The notes: generated from the letters alone by a model not told the origin. DNA of 64,000 bases from JBCBDX01 sp039822005 (GCA_039822005.1 JBCBMZ010000003.1:1-64000); one strand, 5' to 3'. Shown: positions 34,542 to 44,081, counted from the first letter of the stretch. Numbers and translations: made by a program.

Positions 34542-36146
34542 GTGCAGCGCAGCCAGGCAGCCGACATTTTTGATGTTTTCATCATTGGTGGTGGAATCAA
34601 TGGTTGCGGTATTGCGCGTGATGCGACCGGCAGGGGCATGACCGTTGCTCTTGCCGAGATGAATGATCTTGCGTCGGCAACGTCTTCGGCATCGACCAAG
34701 CTTTTCCATGGCGGCTTGCGTTATCTGGAATATTTTGAGTTTCGACTGGTGCGCGAGGCATTGATCGAACGAGAAGTACTCCTCAAGGCTATGCCGCACA
34801 TTTCATGGCCAATGCGCTTTGTGCTGCCGTTTCACAAAGACATGCGCTTTGAAAGCGAGACGCCCACATCCCGGCTGTTGTCGGTTGTTATGCCTTGGAT
34901 GAAAGGGCGCCGTCCGGCATGGCTCATACGGCTCGGGCTTTTTCTTTACGATAACCTGGGTGGGCGAAAAATACTGCCGGGCACGCGAACTTTGAACCTG
35001 TCAGGGAGCATTGAGGGCGGGCCACTGCAGCCCAGATTTGAAAAGGCCTTTGAGTATTCGGACTGCTGGGTCGAAGATTCGCGCCTGGTTTCCTTGAACG
35101 CGCGTGATGCGCATGAGCGCGGTGCTACCGTCATGACCCGCACCAAGGTGATTTCAGCCGAATGCAAAGATGAGCTTTGGCATGTAACGACCGAGGATAC
35201 CCAGACAGGTGAGCGCAAAAACTGGACCGCGCGCGCATTGGTGAACGCTGGCGGGCCTTGGGTCGAGAACGTTATTAGGGGCGTAACACGGAACAATTCG
35301 TCCGAGGGCGTGCGCCTCGTTCGCGGATCGCATATCGTAACCCGCAAGCTTTATGAGCATGACAAATGCTACTTTTTTCAGGGCACAGATGGGCGGATCA
35401 TTTTTGCGATCCCCTATGAAAATGATTTTACGCTCATCGGCACAACCGATGTTGAGCACACTGACCTTCATGAAAAGCCGGAATGCACCGATGAAGAACG
35501 CGATTATCTTTTGGCGTTTGCATCCAAATATTTCGAAGTACCGGTGACGCCAATTGACATTGTGTGGACGTATTCCGGTGTGCGCCCGCTCTATGACGAT
35601 GGTGCGTCGTCGGCGACGGCTGCCACCCGCGACTATGTATTGTCTTTGGACACAAAGAGCGGGGCTCCGGCCTTGAATGTCTTTGGCGGAAAAATTACGA
35701 CTTACCGCCGTTTGGCTGAAAGCGCTGTTGCCGAATTACAGCCGTTGCTCGGCAATGATCATGCGCCGTGGACGGCCGGCGTTCCACTTGCAGGCGGCCA
35801 CTTTGCCGTCGATCAGTTTGACAAACTGGTCGATGAATTGGCCGCCAAAACACAGTGGCTCGAAAGAGATGTTATACGCCGATTGGTGCGTGGTTATGGC
35901 ACAGAGGCAGAGGAAATTATCGCCGGTGCCGGTTCGAAAGATGATCTGGGTCCACATTTTGGTGGCGGCTTGTATGCGGCTGAGGTGAACTGGTTGATGG
36001 ACCACGAATTTGCACTGACGGGCGATGATGTGGCGTGGCGCCGCACAAAGCTTGGGCTAAGACTTGATGATGCCCAGCAAGAAAAACTTCAAGAATGGAT
36101 GGATGGCCGAGAGCCTATGCGCAACGAAAGCATTGCTGCCGAGTAA
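34542..36146 (+). CDS. glpD: GlpD: aerobic glycerol-3-phosphate dehydrogenase
   Basis: I place the start at GTG 34542, which has GGGAGG seven bases upstream and gives 534 residues; the longer frame from 34458 adds 28 residues that read through the promoter region. The FAD motif VFIIGGGINGCGIARDATGR stands at residues 12-31, followed by SSASTKLFHGGLRYLEY and later GTTDVEH and WTYSGVRPLYDDG, all diagnostic of GlpD. The enzyme oxidises glycerol-3-phosphate to dihydroxyacetone phosphate at the inner membrane and passes electrons to quinone. It leads the glpDSTPQUV operon (22-base gap to glpS). Confidence 0.94.
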   Translation: MQRSQAADIFDVFIIGGGINGCGIARDATGRGMTVALAEMNDLASATSSASTKLFHGGLRYLEYFEFRLVREALIEREVLLKAMPHISWPMRFVLPFHKDMRFESETPTSRLLSVVMPWMKGRRPAWLIRLGLFLYDNLGGRKILPGTRTLNLSGSIEGGPLQPRFEKAFEYSDCWVEDSRLVSLNARDAHERGATVMTRTKVISAECKDELWHVTTEDTQTGERKNWTARALVNAGGPWVENVIRGVTRNNSSEGVRLVRGSHIVTRKLYEHDKCYFFQGTDGRIIFAIPYENDFTLIGTTDVEHTDLHEKPECTDEERDYLLAFASKYFEVPVTPIDIVWTYSGVRPLYDDGASSATAATRDYVLSLDTKSGAPALNVFGGKITTYRRLAESAVAELQPLLGNDHAPWTAGVPLAGGHFAVDQFDKLVDELAAKTQWLERDVIRRLVRGYGTEAEEIIAGAGSKDDLGPHFGGGLYAAEVNWLMDHEFALTGDDVAWRRTKLGLRLDDAQQEKLQEWMDGREPMRNESIAAE

Positions 36147-36167
36147 GCGCGTCCTGGGAGGAGAGGC

Positions 36168-37256
36168 ATGACACTGGAGCTAAAGAACGTCAGCAAGGTG
36201 GTTGCAGGTCAAACCCACATCTTTCCAACTGACCTTACGTTGCAAAAAGGCACGATGAACGTTCTTCTGGGGCCAACGCTGTCTGGAAAAACATCCCTTA
36301 TGCGTCTCATGGCTGGTCTCGATAAGCCGACAACCGGCGCTGTTCATTGGGAAGGAAAGAACGTCACGGGTGTTCGGGTTCAAGATCGCGAAGTCGCAAT
36401 GGTGTACCAGCAATTCATCAATTACCCGTCGATGACCGTTTATGAAAATATAGCATCGCCCATCCGCATTGGCGGACTGAGCGCTGGTGATATCGATGCA
36501 GCTGTTCGCAAGGCCGCTGACTTGATGAAGCTGTCGCCGATGCTCGACCGCAAACCGTTGGAGCTGTCCGGTGGGCAACAACAACGTTGCGCGCTGGCGC
36601 GCGCCCTTGTCAAAAACGCTGGCCTGGTTCTGCTCGACGAGCCGTTGGCCAACCTCGACTACAAGCTGCGCGAAGAGTTGCGTATCGAAATTCCGAAGAT
36701 ATTTGAAGAAGCGGGCTCAATCTTTGTTTACGCGACAACCGAGCCGGAAGAAGCGCTTCTTCTTGGCGGCAACACGGCAACGCTTTGGGAAGGCCGGGTG
36801 ACGCAGTTTGGCCCGACGCCCACCATCTACCGCAACCCCGTTGATGCGACGACCGCGCGTGTTTTTTCCGATCCACCGATGAATTTTCTGCAGATTTCAA
36901 AGGTCGGCAACAAGATCATGTTTGGCGATGGTCAGTCCTGCGCGGCAGCCGGTCAATTGGCAAACCTGACCGATGGTCGCTACATGGCAGGCTTCCGCCC
37001 CAACCATGTCGAGTTGGAGAAACACACGCCTGAAGCGATGGAATTCTCAAGCCAAATCGCGGTTACCGAGATTACTGGCTCAGAGACATTCGTCCACATG
37101 GATCACCATGATGACCGATGGGTTGGAGTTGTGCACGGCATACGCGACCTTCAAATCGGTACGATGATCGACGTCTATCTCGATCCGGCACATGTGTATG
37201 TGTTTGGCGAAACCGGTGCGCTGGTCGCTGCCGCATCCTATGCGAAAGCGGCGTGA
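36168..37256 (+). CDS. glpS: GlpS: ABC ATPase of the glycerol/glycerol-3-phosphate importer
   Basis: The 362-residue protein is a CUT1-type ATPase with Walker A GPTLSGKT (35-42), Q-loop YQQFINYP, a consensus signature LSGGQQQR and Walker B LVLLDEPLANLD, followed by a TOBE-type C-terminal domain. The H-loop is changed: where a histidine normally follows the fourth strand, it reads VYATTEPEEAL. It pairs with GlpT, which has the opposite defect. GGAGGAGAGG precedes the ATG. In Rhizobium leguminosarum the same gene set imports glycerol. Confidence 0.88.
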   Translation: MTLELKNVSKVVAGQTHIFPTDLTLQKGTMNVLLGPTLSGKTSLMRLMAGLDKPTTGAVHWEGKNVTGVRVQDREVAMVYQQFINYPSMTVYENIASPIRIGGLSAGDIDAAVRKAADLMKLSPMLDRKPLELSGGQQQRCALARALVKNAGLVLLDEPLANLDYKLREELRIEIPKIFEEAGSIFVYATTEPEEALLLGGNTATLWEGRVTQFGPTPTIYRNPVDATTARVFSDPPMNFLQISKVGNKIMFGDGQSCAAAGQLANLTDGRYMAGFRPNHVELEKHTPEAMEFSSQIAVTEITGSETFVHMDHHDDRWVGVVHGIRDLQIGTMIDVYLDPAHVYVFGETGALVAAASYAKAA

Positions 37257-37265
37257 GGTAGGTCC

Positions 37266-38342
37266 ATGGCACAAATTCAACTCTCCAAACTCGCACACAG
37301 CTATCTCCCTTCACCAAAGGGCGAAGAAGACTTTGCCTTGAAGGAAATCGACCATGTGTGGGCCGATGGGGAAGCCTATGCGCTGCTGGGCCCATCTGGC
37401 TGTGGAAAGACAACCCTTCTCAATATCATTTCCGGCCTTTTGGAGCCCTCGCAGGGATCGATCCTTTTCAATGGAGAAGACGTAACGCACGCCGCAACCA
37501 CCGAGCGGAACATAGCGCAGGTATTCCAGTTTCCGGTTGTCTACGACACAATGACCGTGCGCGAGAATTTGGCCTTTCCGCTGAAGAACCGTGGTGCCGA
37601 TAGCGCCTATATCGCCAAGCGTGTCGACCAGATTGCCAAGATGATCGGCATGGAAGAGACGCTCAACCGCAAGGCGCGGGGACTAACAGCAGATGCCAAG
37701 CAGAAAATTTCACTGGGCCGCGGCATGGTACGCGAGGACGTCAATGCGATCCTTTTCGATGAACCGCTGACCGTGATCGACCCGCATATGAAATGGGCGC
37801 TTCGAACCCAGCTAAAATCGCTGCACCGCGAGTTCGGTCATACGATGATCTATGTCACGCACGACCAGACCGAGGCGCTGACGTTCGCTGACAAGGTGGT
37901 GGTCATGTATGATGGGCGAGTCGTGCAGATCGGCACGCCACAAGAACTTTTTGAAACGCCCGCACACACCTTCGTAGGCTATTTCATCGGTTCGCCCGGC
38001 ATGAATGTCATCCCGGCCAAAGTCGATGGAAATCATGCCTATGTTGATGGGACAAGTATTGAACTTGGTCAGTCGTACAAGAACCTGAGCGGCGACGTTG
38101 AGATTGGTGTGCGCCCGGAGTTTGCGACCCTGTCAGACAAGGAAGGCTTGCCGGTGAATATTCGCCGGATCGAAGATGTTGGACGCCATCGCATCGTGAG
38201 GGCCGACTTTTTCGGCAACGATATCAATGTTGTCGTACCGGAGGGGATGCCGGTGGACACGGATATGAAGCGCGTCGCGTTCCATCCGGATCGGGTCAAC
38301 GTATATGCCGATGAGTGGCGGGTCCTTGGGGAGGCTGCGTGA
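37266..38342 (+). CDS. glpT: GlpT: second ABC ATPase of the glycerol importer
   Basis: The 358-residue protein has Walker A GPSGCGKTT, Walker B AILFDEPLTVIDPH and a normal H-loop YVTHDQTEAL, but the signature motif is degenerate, reading LTADAKQKISLGRG in place of LSGGQ. The C-terminal TOBE domain is present. It is the partner of GlpS in a heterodimer, giving one consensus and one degenerate ATP site. The name refers to the rhizobial glp operon and not to the E. coli glycerol-3-phosphate antiporter. Its stop overlaps the glpP start (ATGA). Confidence 0.88.
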   Translation: MAQIQLSKLAHSYLPSPKGEEDFALKEIDHVWADGEAYALLGPSGCGKTTLLNIISGLLEPSQGSILFNGEDVTHAATTERNIAQVFQFPVVYDTMTVRENLAFPLKNRGADSAYIAKRVDQIAKMIGMEETLNRKARGLTADAKQKISLGRGMVREDVNAILFDEPLTVIDPHMKWALRTQLKSLHREFGHTMIYVTHDQTEALTFADKVVVMYDGRVVQIGTPQELFETPAHTFVGYFIGSPGMNVIPAKVDGNHAYVDGTSIELGQSYKNLSGDVEIGVRPEFATLSDKEGLPVNIRRIEDVGRHRIVRADFFGNDINVVVPEGMPVDTDMKRVAFHPDRVNVYADEWRVLGEAA

Positions 38343-39214
38343 TGGAAAAGACTGTTAATCAAAAAGCCTGGTTCCTTGTCCTGCCGGTTTTGGTGCTCGT
38401 CGCTTTTTCGGCCATCATCCCGCTCATGACAGTGGTGAATTATTCACTGCAGGACACGTTCGGCAACAATCAGTTTTTCTGGGTGGGACTGGAATGGTTC
38501 GAAGAAATCCTGACATCTGAGCGGATTCACAATGCGCTTGGTCGCCAGATCATTTTCTCGGCGGTGATCCTCGCCATCCAGATACCGCTTGGCGTCTACA
38601 TCGCGCTCAATATGCCGAAAAAGGGATTTTGGGCGTCTTTTTGTCTGGTGCTTATGGCGCTGCCACTTTTGATCCCGTTCAATGTGGTGGGCACGATCTG
38701 GCAGATTTTCGGACGCGTCGACATCGGCCTGCTTGGCTATGCGCTCGATGCCGCCGGTATTGATTACAACTATACAAACGATCCGATTGATGCCTGGATC
38801 ACGGTCGTCGTCATGGATGTCTGGCATTGGACATCGCTCGTGGCGCTTCTTGCCTATGCCGGGCTCCAGTCAATCCCGAACGCCTATTATCAGGCGGCCA
38901 AGATCGATCAGGCGAGCCGCTGGGCGATTTTCCGCTACATCGAATTGCCGAAGATGCAGGGCGTCCTTTTGATTGCAATCCTTTTGCGCTTCATGGATAG
39001 CTTCATGATCTATACCGAGCCATTTGTGGTCACTGGTGGTGGACCCGGAAACGCAACAACGTTCTTGTCTATTGACTTGGTGAAAATGGCGATCGGCCAG
39101 TTTGACTTAGGCCCCGCCGCAGCCTTCTCGCTGATGTACTTTCTGGTGATCCTTCTGGTCTCGTGGGTCTTTTACACCGTGATGACCAACCTCGACAAAG
39201 AGGAGCGCCTGTAA
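38342..39214 (+). CDS. glpP: GlpP: permease of the glycerol importer (MalF-like)
   Basis: The start is the ATG at 38342 overlapping the glpT stop, giving 290 residues. The protein has six membrane segments (first: WFLVLPVLVLVAFSAIIPLM) and the EAA loop NAYYQAAKIDQASRWAIFRYIELPKM, the docking site for the ATPases. VVTGGGPGNATTFLS is a typical MalF-family end motif. It pairs with GlpQ, whose start overlaps its stop (TAATG). Confidence 0.9.
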   Translation: MEKTVNQKAWFLVLPVLVLVAFSAIIPLMTVVNYSLQDTFGNNQFFWVGLEWFEEILTSERIHNALGRQIIFSAVILAIQIPLGVYIALNMPKKGFWASFCLVLMALPLLIPFNVVGTIWQIFGRVDIGLLGYALDAAGIDYNYTNDPIDAWITVVVMDVWHWTSLVALLAYAGLQSIPNAYYQAAKIDQASRWAIFRYIELPKMQGVLLIAILLRFMDSFMIYTEPFVVTGGGPGNATTFLSIDLVKMAIGQFDLGPAAAFSLMYFLVILLVSWVFYTVMTNLDKEERL

Positions 39215-40086
39215 TGGCTGCCGATACAACGATTGCGACGAGCGGCGTCATCGCCACAACGCGAAGCAAAACCCGGTCGACACCACTCATCGGTTCCAAT
39301 GCGGTAGTGATGGGTCTTTACCTGCTTTTCTTGTTGCTGCCGATCTATTGGCTCGTCAATATGAGCTTGAAAACCAATGCTGAAATTCTCGGTGGCTTTT
39401 CGCTCTATCCGCAGACGCTGACGTTCCAGAATTATGTAACGATCCTGACCGACCCGAGCTGGTACATGGGGTATGTCAACTCGCTGATCTATGTGGTGAT
39501 GAACACCATCATCTCTTTGGCCGTTGCTCTACCCGCTGCCTATGCGTTCTCTCGCTACTCTTTTCTGGGTGACAAGCATTTGTTCTTTTGGTTGCTCACC
39601 AACCGAATGGCACCGCCGGCGGTTTTCGTGTTGCCATTCTTCCAGCTTTATTCATCTGTCGGCTTGTTCGACACCCACATAGCGGTTGCATTGGCTCACT
39701 GTCTTTTCAACGTGCCGCTCGCTGTTTGGATCCTTGAAGGTTTCATGCGCGGCGTCCCCAAAGAAATCGACGAAACCGCCTATATTGACGGCTACTCATT
39801 TCCTCGCTTCTTTGTGAAGATTTTCATGCCGCTGATCGCGTCAGGCATCGGTGTGGCCGCATTCTTCTGCTTCATGTTCTCATGGGTTGAGTTGTTGATC
39901 GCACGCACACTGACGTCGGTGGACGCCAAGTCAATTGGCGCGACGATGACGCGTACAGTCTCTGCTTCCGGCTTGGATTGGGGCGTTTTGGCTGCCGCCG
40001 GTGTGCTGACAATCATCCCGGGAGCGCTCGTGATCTATTTTGTTCGCAACTACATCGCCAAGGGCTTTGCCCTTGGGCGGGTTTGA
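39214..40086 (+). CDS. glpQ: GlpQ: permease of the glycerol importer (MalG-like)
   Basis: The start is the ATG at 39214 within the glpP stop, giving 290 residues; the longer frame lies inside glpP. Six membrane segments and the loop EIDETAYIDGYSFPRFFVKIFMPL (EAA motif) are clear. YFVRNYIAKGFALGRV is the usual CUT1 permease end. GlpQ here is a transport protein of the rhizobial-type operon and is unrelated to the glycerophosphodiesterase named GlpQ in E. coli. Confidence 0.9.
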   Translation: MAADTTIATSGVIATTRSKTRSTPLIGSNAVVMGLYLLFLLLPIYWLVNMSLKTNAEILGGFSLYPQTLTFQNYVTILTDPSWYMGYVNSLIYVVMNTIISLAVALPAAYAFSRYSFLGDKHLFFWLLTNRMAPPAVFVLPFFQLYSSVGLFDTHIAVALAHCLFNVPLAVWILEGFMRGVPKEIDETAYIDGYSFPRFFVKIFMPLIASGIGVAAFFCFMFSWVELLIARTLTSVDAKSIGATMTRTVSASGLDWGVLAAAGVLTIIPGALVIYFVRNYIAKGFALGRV

Positions 40087-40103
40087 TCAGGAAGGTGAAC
40101 GGC

Positions 40104-40382
40104 ATGGACCTTTCATGGATGGCATGGACCTGGCCGACAGCGATCTTCTTTGCGGTGATCGCGTCACTGCTGGTTGTCTTCACGATCTTGGCAATCAAGT
40201 TTCCCGAAACACCCAAAACCGGCGTTCTGCGCATCGAGACGACGCGCGGCGACCGGCTTTTCATCACCCTTCTCGGTTCAGCCTTTATCAATCTGGGCTG
40301 GCTTGGATTGATCAGCGGGCCCCAATGGGGCGCGCTGATCGTTTGCGCGATCTATGCCGCAGCGGTATTCCGCTACGTCTAG
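40104..40382 (+). CDS. glpU: GlpU: small two-helix membrane protein (DUF2160) of the glycerol operon
   Basis: The start is the ATG at 40104, preceded by AGGAAGGTGA. The 92 residues contain two or three hydrophobic segments (TAIFFAVIASLLVVFTILAI and GALIVCAIYAAAVF) separated by TPKTGVLRIETTRGDRLF, the conserved core of DUF2160. The family is found almost only between the permease and binding-protein genes of glp ABC operons. Its function is unknown; it may assist assembly of the importer. Confidence 0.85.
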   Translation: MDLSWMAWTWPTAIFFAVIASLLVVFTILAIKFPETPKTGVLRIETTRGDRLFITLLGSAFINLGWLGLISGPQWGALIVCAIYAAAVFRYV

Positions 40383-40440
40383 GTTCGACCCCGGTGCCGT
40401 TTGAGGAGACGGTGCCATCAAACCCTCAGGGAGGAAATAC

Positions 40441-42168
40441 ATGAGGAAATATCTATCAACGACAACGGCTCTTTCGCTTTGCGCGTCAGTGCTCGCAGCC
40501 AATACTGCCTACGCAGGCATGGAAGAAGCCGCGGAGTTTCTCGACAATGAGATCGGTGGCCTGTCTGTCCTGAGCCGTGAGGAACAGGAAGCGGAGATGC
40601 AGTTTTTTGTGGATGCTGCCGCGCCTTTTGCGGGCATGTCCATCAATGTGGTTTCCGAAACCATCACGACACACGAGTATGAAAGCCAGGTCCTTGCCCC
40701 GGCTTTCTCAGCCATCACCGGCATTCAGGTGACGCACGATTTGATCGGTGAGGGTGATGTGGTTGAGAAGCTGCAAACTCAAATGCAAACCGGCGAAAAC
40801 GTGTACGACGGTTATGTCAACGATTCCGATTTGATCGGCACGCACTGGCGTTACCAGCAGGTGCGAAACCTGACAGACTGGATGGCGGGCGAGGGCGCCG
40901 ACGTCACACTGCCAACCATTGATCTGGACGATTTCATTGGTTTGCAATTCACCACCGGTCCCGATGACAAGCTATACCAATTGCCTGACCAGCAGTTCGC
41001 GAACCTCTATTGGTTCCGATACGACATGTTCACTGACGAAAAGAACATGGCCGACTTCAAGTCAGCTTATGGTTATGACCTTGGTGTTCCGGTCAACTGG
41101 TCTGCCTATGAGGACATCGCCGAGTTTTTCACGGGTCGTGATCTGAGCCACATGGGTGTTGAGGGCGACATTTACGGCAACATGGACTATGGCAAAAAAG
41201 ATCCGTCGCTCGGTTGGCGCTATACCGATGCATGGATGTCGATGGCTGGTATGGGTGACGTTGGTGAGCCAAACGGCCTACCAGTCGATGAGTGGGGTAT
41301 TCGTGTCAACGCTAACTCACAGCCTGTTGGTTCTTGTGTCGCGCGAGGTGGTGCCACCAACTCACCGGCTGCCGTTTATGCCGTCACAAAAGCCATTGAT
41401 TGGCTAGAAAAGTACTCACCACCAACAGCTGCTGGCATGACCTTCGGTGAAGCGGGCCCGATCCCAGCGCAGGGTCAAATTGCCCAGCAGATGTTCTGGT
41501 ACACAGCCTTTACCGCTGACATGGTGGGCGACGGAGCGGCTGCCGTTCTGAACGATGACGGCACGCCAAAGTGGCGCATGGCACCGTCACCGCACGGCGT
41601 TTACTGGAAAGAAGGCCAGAAAGTTGGCTATCAGGACGCCGGTTCTTGGACCCTTATGCAGTCGACACCGGTCGATCGCGCAAAGGCAGCGTGGCTGTAT
41701 GCCCAGTTCGTGACATCCAAAACTGTCGACCTGAAGAAGTCCGATGTGGGTCTTACATTCATTCGTGAGTCAACCATCAACTCCGACCACTTCTCTGAGC
41801 GCGCGGACAAGCTCGGCGGTCTCGTCGAGTTCTACCGCTCACCAGCACGGATCGCGTGGTCACCAACCGGCACCAACGTACCGGACTATCCACGTCTGGC
41901 ACAGCTGTGGTGGCAGAACATTGGTGACGCGATGTCTGGTGCAAAAACACCTCAAGAAGCCCTTGATGCTTTGTGTGAAGCGCAGGAAAGCGTTCTTGAG
42001 CGTCTTGAGCGTGCCGGCGTCCAGGGTGATATCGGTCCGGTCATGAACGAGCCACAAGAAGCAGCCTTCTGGTTCGAACAAGAGGGCGCGCCTTACGCTA
42101 AGATCGAGAACGAAGACGAAGAGCCCATGACGGTTTCTTACGACGAACTCATCCAATCTTGGCAGTAA
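40441..42168 (+). CDS. glpV: GlpV: periplasmic binding protein of the glycerol importer
   Basis: The 575-residue protein has a signal peptide (MRKYLSTTTALSLCASVLAANTAYA) and CUT1-type binding-protein features: LAPAFSAITGIQVTHDLIGE, DGYVNDSDLIGTH and YAQFVTSKTVDLKKSDVGLT. At 575 residues it is longer than maltose-type receptors but normal for this group. GGGAGGAAA precedes the ATG. It would bind glycerol or glycerol-3-phosphate in the periplasm. A UUCG-loop hairpin follows its stop and separates it from the dehydrogenase. Confidence 0.9.
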   Translation: MRKYLSTTTALSLCASVLAANTAYAGMEEAAEFLDNEIGGLSVLSREEQEAEMQFFVDAAAPFAGMSINVVSETITTHEYESQVLAPAFSAITGIQVTHDLIGEGDVVEKLQTQMQTGENVYDGYVNDSDLIGTHWRYQQVRNLTDWMAGEGADVTLPTIDLDDFIGLQFTTGPDDKLYQLPDQQFANLYWFRYDMFTDEKNMADFKSAYGYDLGVPVNWSAYEDIAEFFTGRDLSHMGVEGDIYGNMDYGKKDPSLGWRYTDAWMSMAGMGDVGEPNGLPVDEWGIRVNANSQPVGSCVARGGATNSPAAVYAVTKAIDWLEKYSPPTAAGMTFGEAGPIPAQGQIAQQMFWYTAFTADMVGDGAAAVLNDDGTPKWRMAPSPHGVYWKEGQKVGYQDAGSWTLMQSTPVDRAKAAWLYAQFVTSKTVDLKKSDVGLTFIRESTINSDHFSERADKLGGLVEFYRSPARIAWSPTGTNVPDYPRLAQLWWQNIGDAMSGAKTPQEALDALCEAQESVLERLERAGVQGDIGPVMNEPQEAAFWFEQEGAPYAKIENEDEEPMTVSYDELIQSWQ

Positions 42169-42185
42169 GTTTACCGCTATGATTG

Positions 42186-42205
42186 CCGGGGCCTTCGGGC
42201 CCCGG
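42186..42205 (+). terminator. UUCG-loop terminator after glpV
   Basis: CCGGGGCC-TTCG-GGCCCCGG is an 8-base-pair stem closed by the very stable UUCG tetraloop, followed by TTCTTT. It lies 17 bases after the glpV stop and would end or attenuate transcription before the alcohol dehydrogenase gene. Confidence 0.8.
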
Positions 42206-42230
42206 TTCTTTGAAAAAGGGTCCGAAGACC

Positions 42231-43367
42231 ATGGTGCCGTTTGACATACAACTCCCCACGCGCACCGTGTTCGGCCGAGGCAAAGCACAGCAAACCCTTG
42301 AAGGCCTTCTCGGCACTTACAAAAATCCGTTGATCGTCCACGGCGCTGACCCGCAGAGGGTTTCATGGCTTTTGGAATTGTTTGACGGCTACAGGTCCAT
42401 TTCTTGTGCTGGCGAGCCGGACATCATCGCGCTTGAAGCCGCGCTGCAAGTCGCGCGGGGCGGCGAACTCGCCCCCGTCATTGCAATCGGCGGCGGTTCT
42501 GTCATCGACCTTGGCAAAGCAATTGCCGGACTTGCTGCAACGAAAAAGCCATTGCTCAACTATCTGGAAGTCGTGGGCGAGGGTAAGCCGATTGACGCAG
42601 AACCATTGCCGTTCATCGCCATTGCGACCACGTCCGGCACCGGAGCAGAGGCGACCAAAAACGCCGTTATCGGCGTTCCTGAACACGGCCGCAAAGTGAG
42701 CATCCGCGATGCGCGCATGTTGGCAGACTTGGCGATTGTCGATCCTGCCCTGACCGAGGGTTGCCCGCGTAGCATAACGCTGGCGAGTGGATTGGATGCT
42801 ATTACGCAGCTTATCGAACCCTATGTGAGCAGTCGCGCAAACGCATTTACCGACGCCATCATACGCCAAGCGCTTGAGCCCGCCCTTGTCGCCATTCGCC
42901 AATTGGCGAACGGAGAAGATCCAGATGCCCGCGACGCGATGGCCTATGCAAGCTACATGAGTGGCATCGCGCTTTCGCATGCGGGGCTCGGCGCTGTGCA
43001 TGGTTTGGCCGGTGTGGTTGGCGGCATTACCGGTGCGGCGCACGGTGAAATCTGCGCCGCACTTTTGGTGCCCGCGCTCGTGATCAACCGCGAAAAATTG
43101 AAAGAACAAGGCCAATCGACTGAAAGGCTGGATGAAATAGAGGCGCTACTAGCGCGCCACTTTGCCGGTTATCGGGGCAGTACCGGTTTTGAGCGTCTTT
43201 CCAGTTGGGTGAGAAATGTCGGCATGCGCGGTCCTTCAGATCTCGGTTTGGATGGTGAAAATACCCGCCAGATAGCTACTTTGGCCCAAAACAGCAGTTC
43301 GATGAAGGCCAACCCGGCAGACTTGTCCATCCAAGACTTGTCCCGCATCCTCAGTCTTGAAGGGTGA
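42231..43367 (+). CDS. Iron-type (group III) alcohol dehydrogenase
   Basis: The start chosen is ATG 42231 (MVPFDIQLPTRTVFGRG), since the longer frame begins inside the terminator. The 378 residues show the nucleotide motif IAIGGGSVIDLGKAIAGLAA, TTSGTGAEATKNAVIG, and the metal region HAGLGAVHGLAGVVGGITGAAHG with its histidines. Family members reduce or oxidise small alcohols, lactaldehyde, glycerol or dihydroxyacetone. Position after the glycerol importer suggests glycerol or a glycerol-derived aldehyde, but the sequence does not settle this. Confidence 0.85.
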   Translation: MVPFDIQLPTRTVFGRGKAQQTLEGLLGTYKNPLIVHGADPQRVSWLLELFDGYRSISCAGEPDIIALEAALQVARGGELAPVIAIGGGSVIDLGKAIAGLAATKKPLLNYLEVVGEGKPIDAEPLPFIAIATTSGTGAEATKNAVIGVPEHGRKVSIRDARMLADLAIVDPALTEGCPRSITLASGLDAITQLIEPYVSSRANAFTDAIIRQALEPALVAIRQLANGEDPDARDAMAYASYMSGIALSHAGLGAVHGLAGVVGGITGAAHGEICAALLVPALVINREKLKEQGQSTERLDEIEALLARHFAGYRGSTGFERLSSWVRNVGMRGPSDLGLDGENTRQIATLAQNSSSMKANPADLSIQDLSRILSLEG

Positions 43368-43487
43368 GCACTGTCGCTCAGCTGCTCATGCGTCAAAAGA
43401 CAACCAATAGGACTTTTTCATCTGCAAAACGGCAAGATGTCTCCGCTTCCTTTTAGCCGAGCCAAGCAAACTTAAAAGGTGTGGAAA

Positions 43488-43515
43488 CGGTCCCGAAAAT
43501 GATCAATCGGGACCG
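43488..43515. terminator. Bidirectional terminator hairpin between convergent genes
   Basis: CGGTCCCGA and TCGGGACCG pair over nine bases with a ten-base loop, between the rightward dehydrogenase and the end of the leftward nitroreductase gene. Confidence 0.65.
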
Positions 43516-43523
43516 AAGTGTCT

Positions 43524-44081
43524 TCACTCAACGATAAGGTCTTTGATGGGATGGCGGGCGCGGGCGGCCATCTCACGCTTCATGAGATGTTCCGGCAAAG
43601 CTGTGTTTTCATCAAAATACCCGATTGCGATGACAACAAGGGGAGCAACCGTGGCGTCCAATTCGAATTTCGAAGCCAGCGCCTCGCGGTCAAAGCCGCC
43701 AATTTGGTGGGTTGAAAGCCCTAAGTTTGTGGCCTGTAACACCATATAAGCAACCGACTGCCCGACATCATACTCCGCCGTTGGATTGTCTTGACCTTCC
43801 GGCCGATAGACATTGGCGACCAATAGGTTGGAGGCACGCTGTGCCCAATTTGAATTTGATTCTGGCATGGAATCGATAATTTTTTGGAACGCCTCGTTCT
43901 GGCGCTCGGCAACGATAAAACGCCATGGCTGACCGTTGCGGGACGATGGCGCCCAGCGGGCAGCCTCAAGGATTTGATTGATCAGGTCAGGGTCGACAGT
44001 TTTCTCTGAAAAACGTTTTGAACTCCAGCGGTTGATAATTTCGTCCAAAATGGTTTGATCGGTGATGGCTGGCTTGAGCAT
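43524..44081 (-). CDS. Nitroreductase-family FMN protein
   Basis: The 185-residue protein carries nitroreductase motifs: RWSSKRFSEKTVDPDLINQI, ILEAARWAPSSRNGQPWRFIV and ATNLGLSTHQIGGFDREAL. The fold binds FMN as a dimer and uses NAD(P)H to reduce nitro groups, quinones or flavins. It is the last gene of the eight-gene leftward operon, eight bases after the prephenate dehydrogenase gene. In that setting it might supply reduced flavin to the HpaB-type monooxygenase, for which no HpaC-type reductase is present, or reduce a quinone intermediate. Both are inference. Confidence 0.85.
   Translation of the reverse strand: MLKPAITDQTILDEIINRWSSKRFSEKTVDPDLINQILEAARWAPSSRNGQPWRFIVAERQNEAFQKIIDSMPESNSNWAQRASNLLVANVYRPEGQDNPTAEYDVGQSVAYMVLQATNLGLSTHQIGGFDREALASKFELDATVAPLVVIAIGYFDENTALPEHLMKREMAARARHPIKDLIVE

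Noticed and set aside
40381..40400. GGTTCGACCCC, resembling a tRNA T-arm
   Set aside because: No acceptor stem, anticodon arm or D-arm could be built around it; it lies in the glpU-glpV gap.
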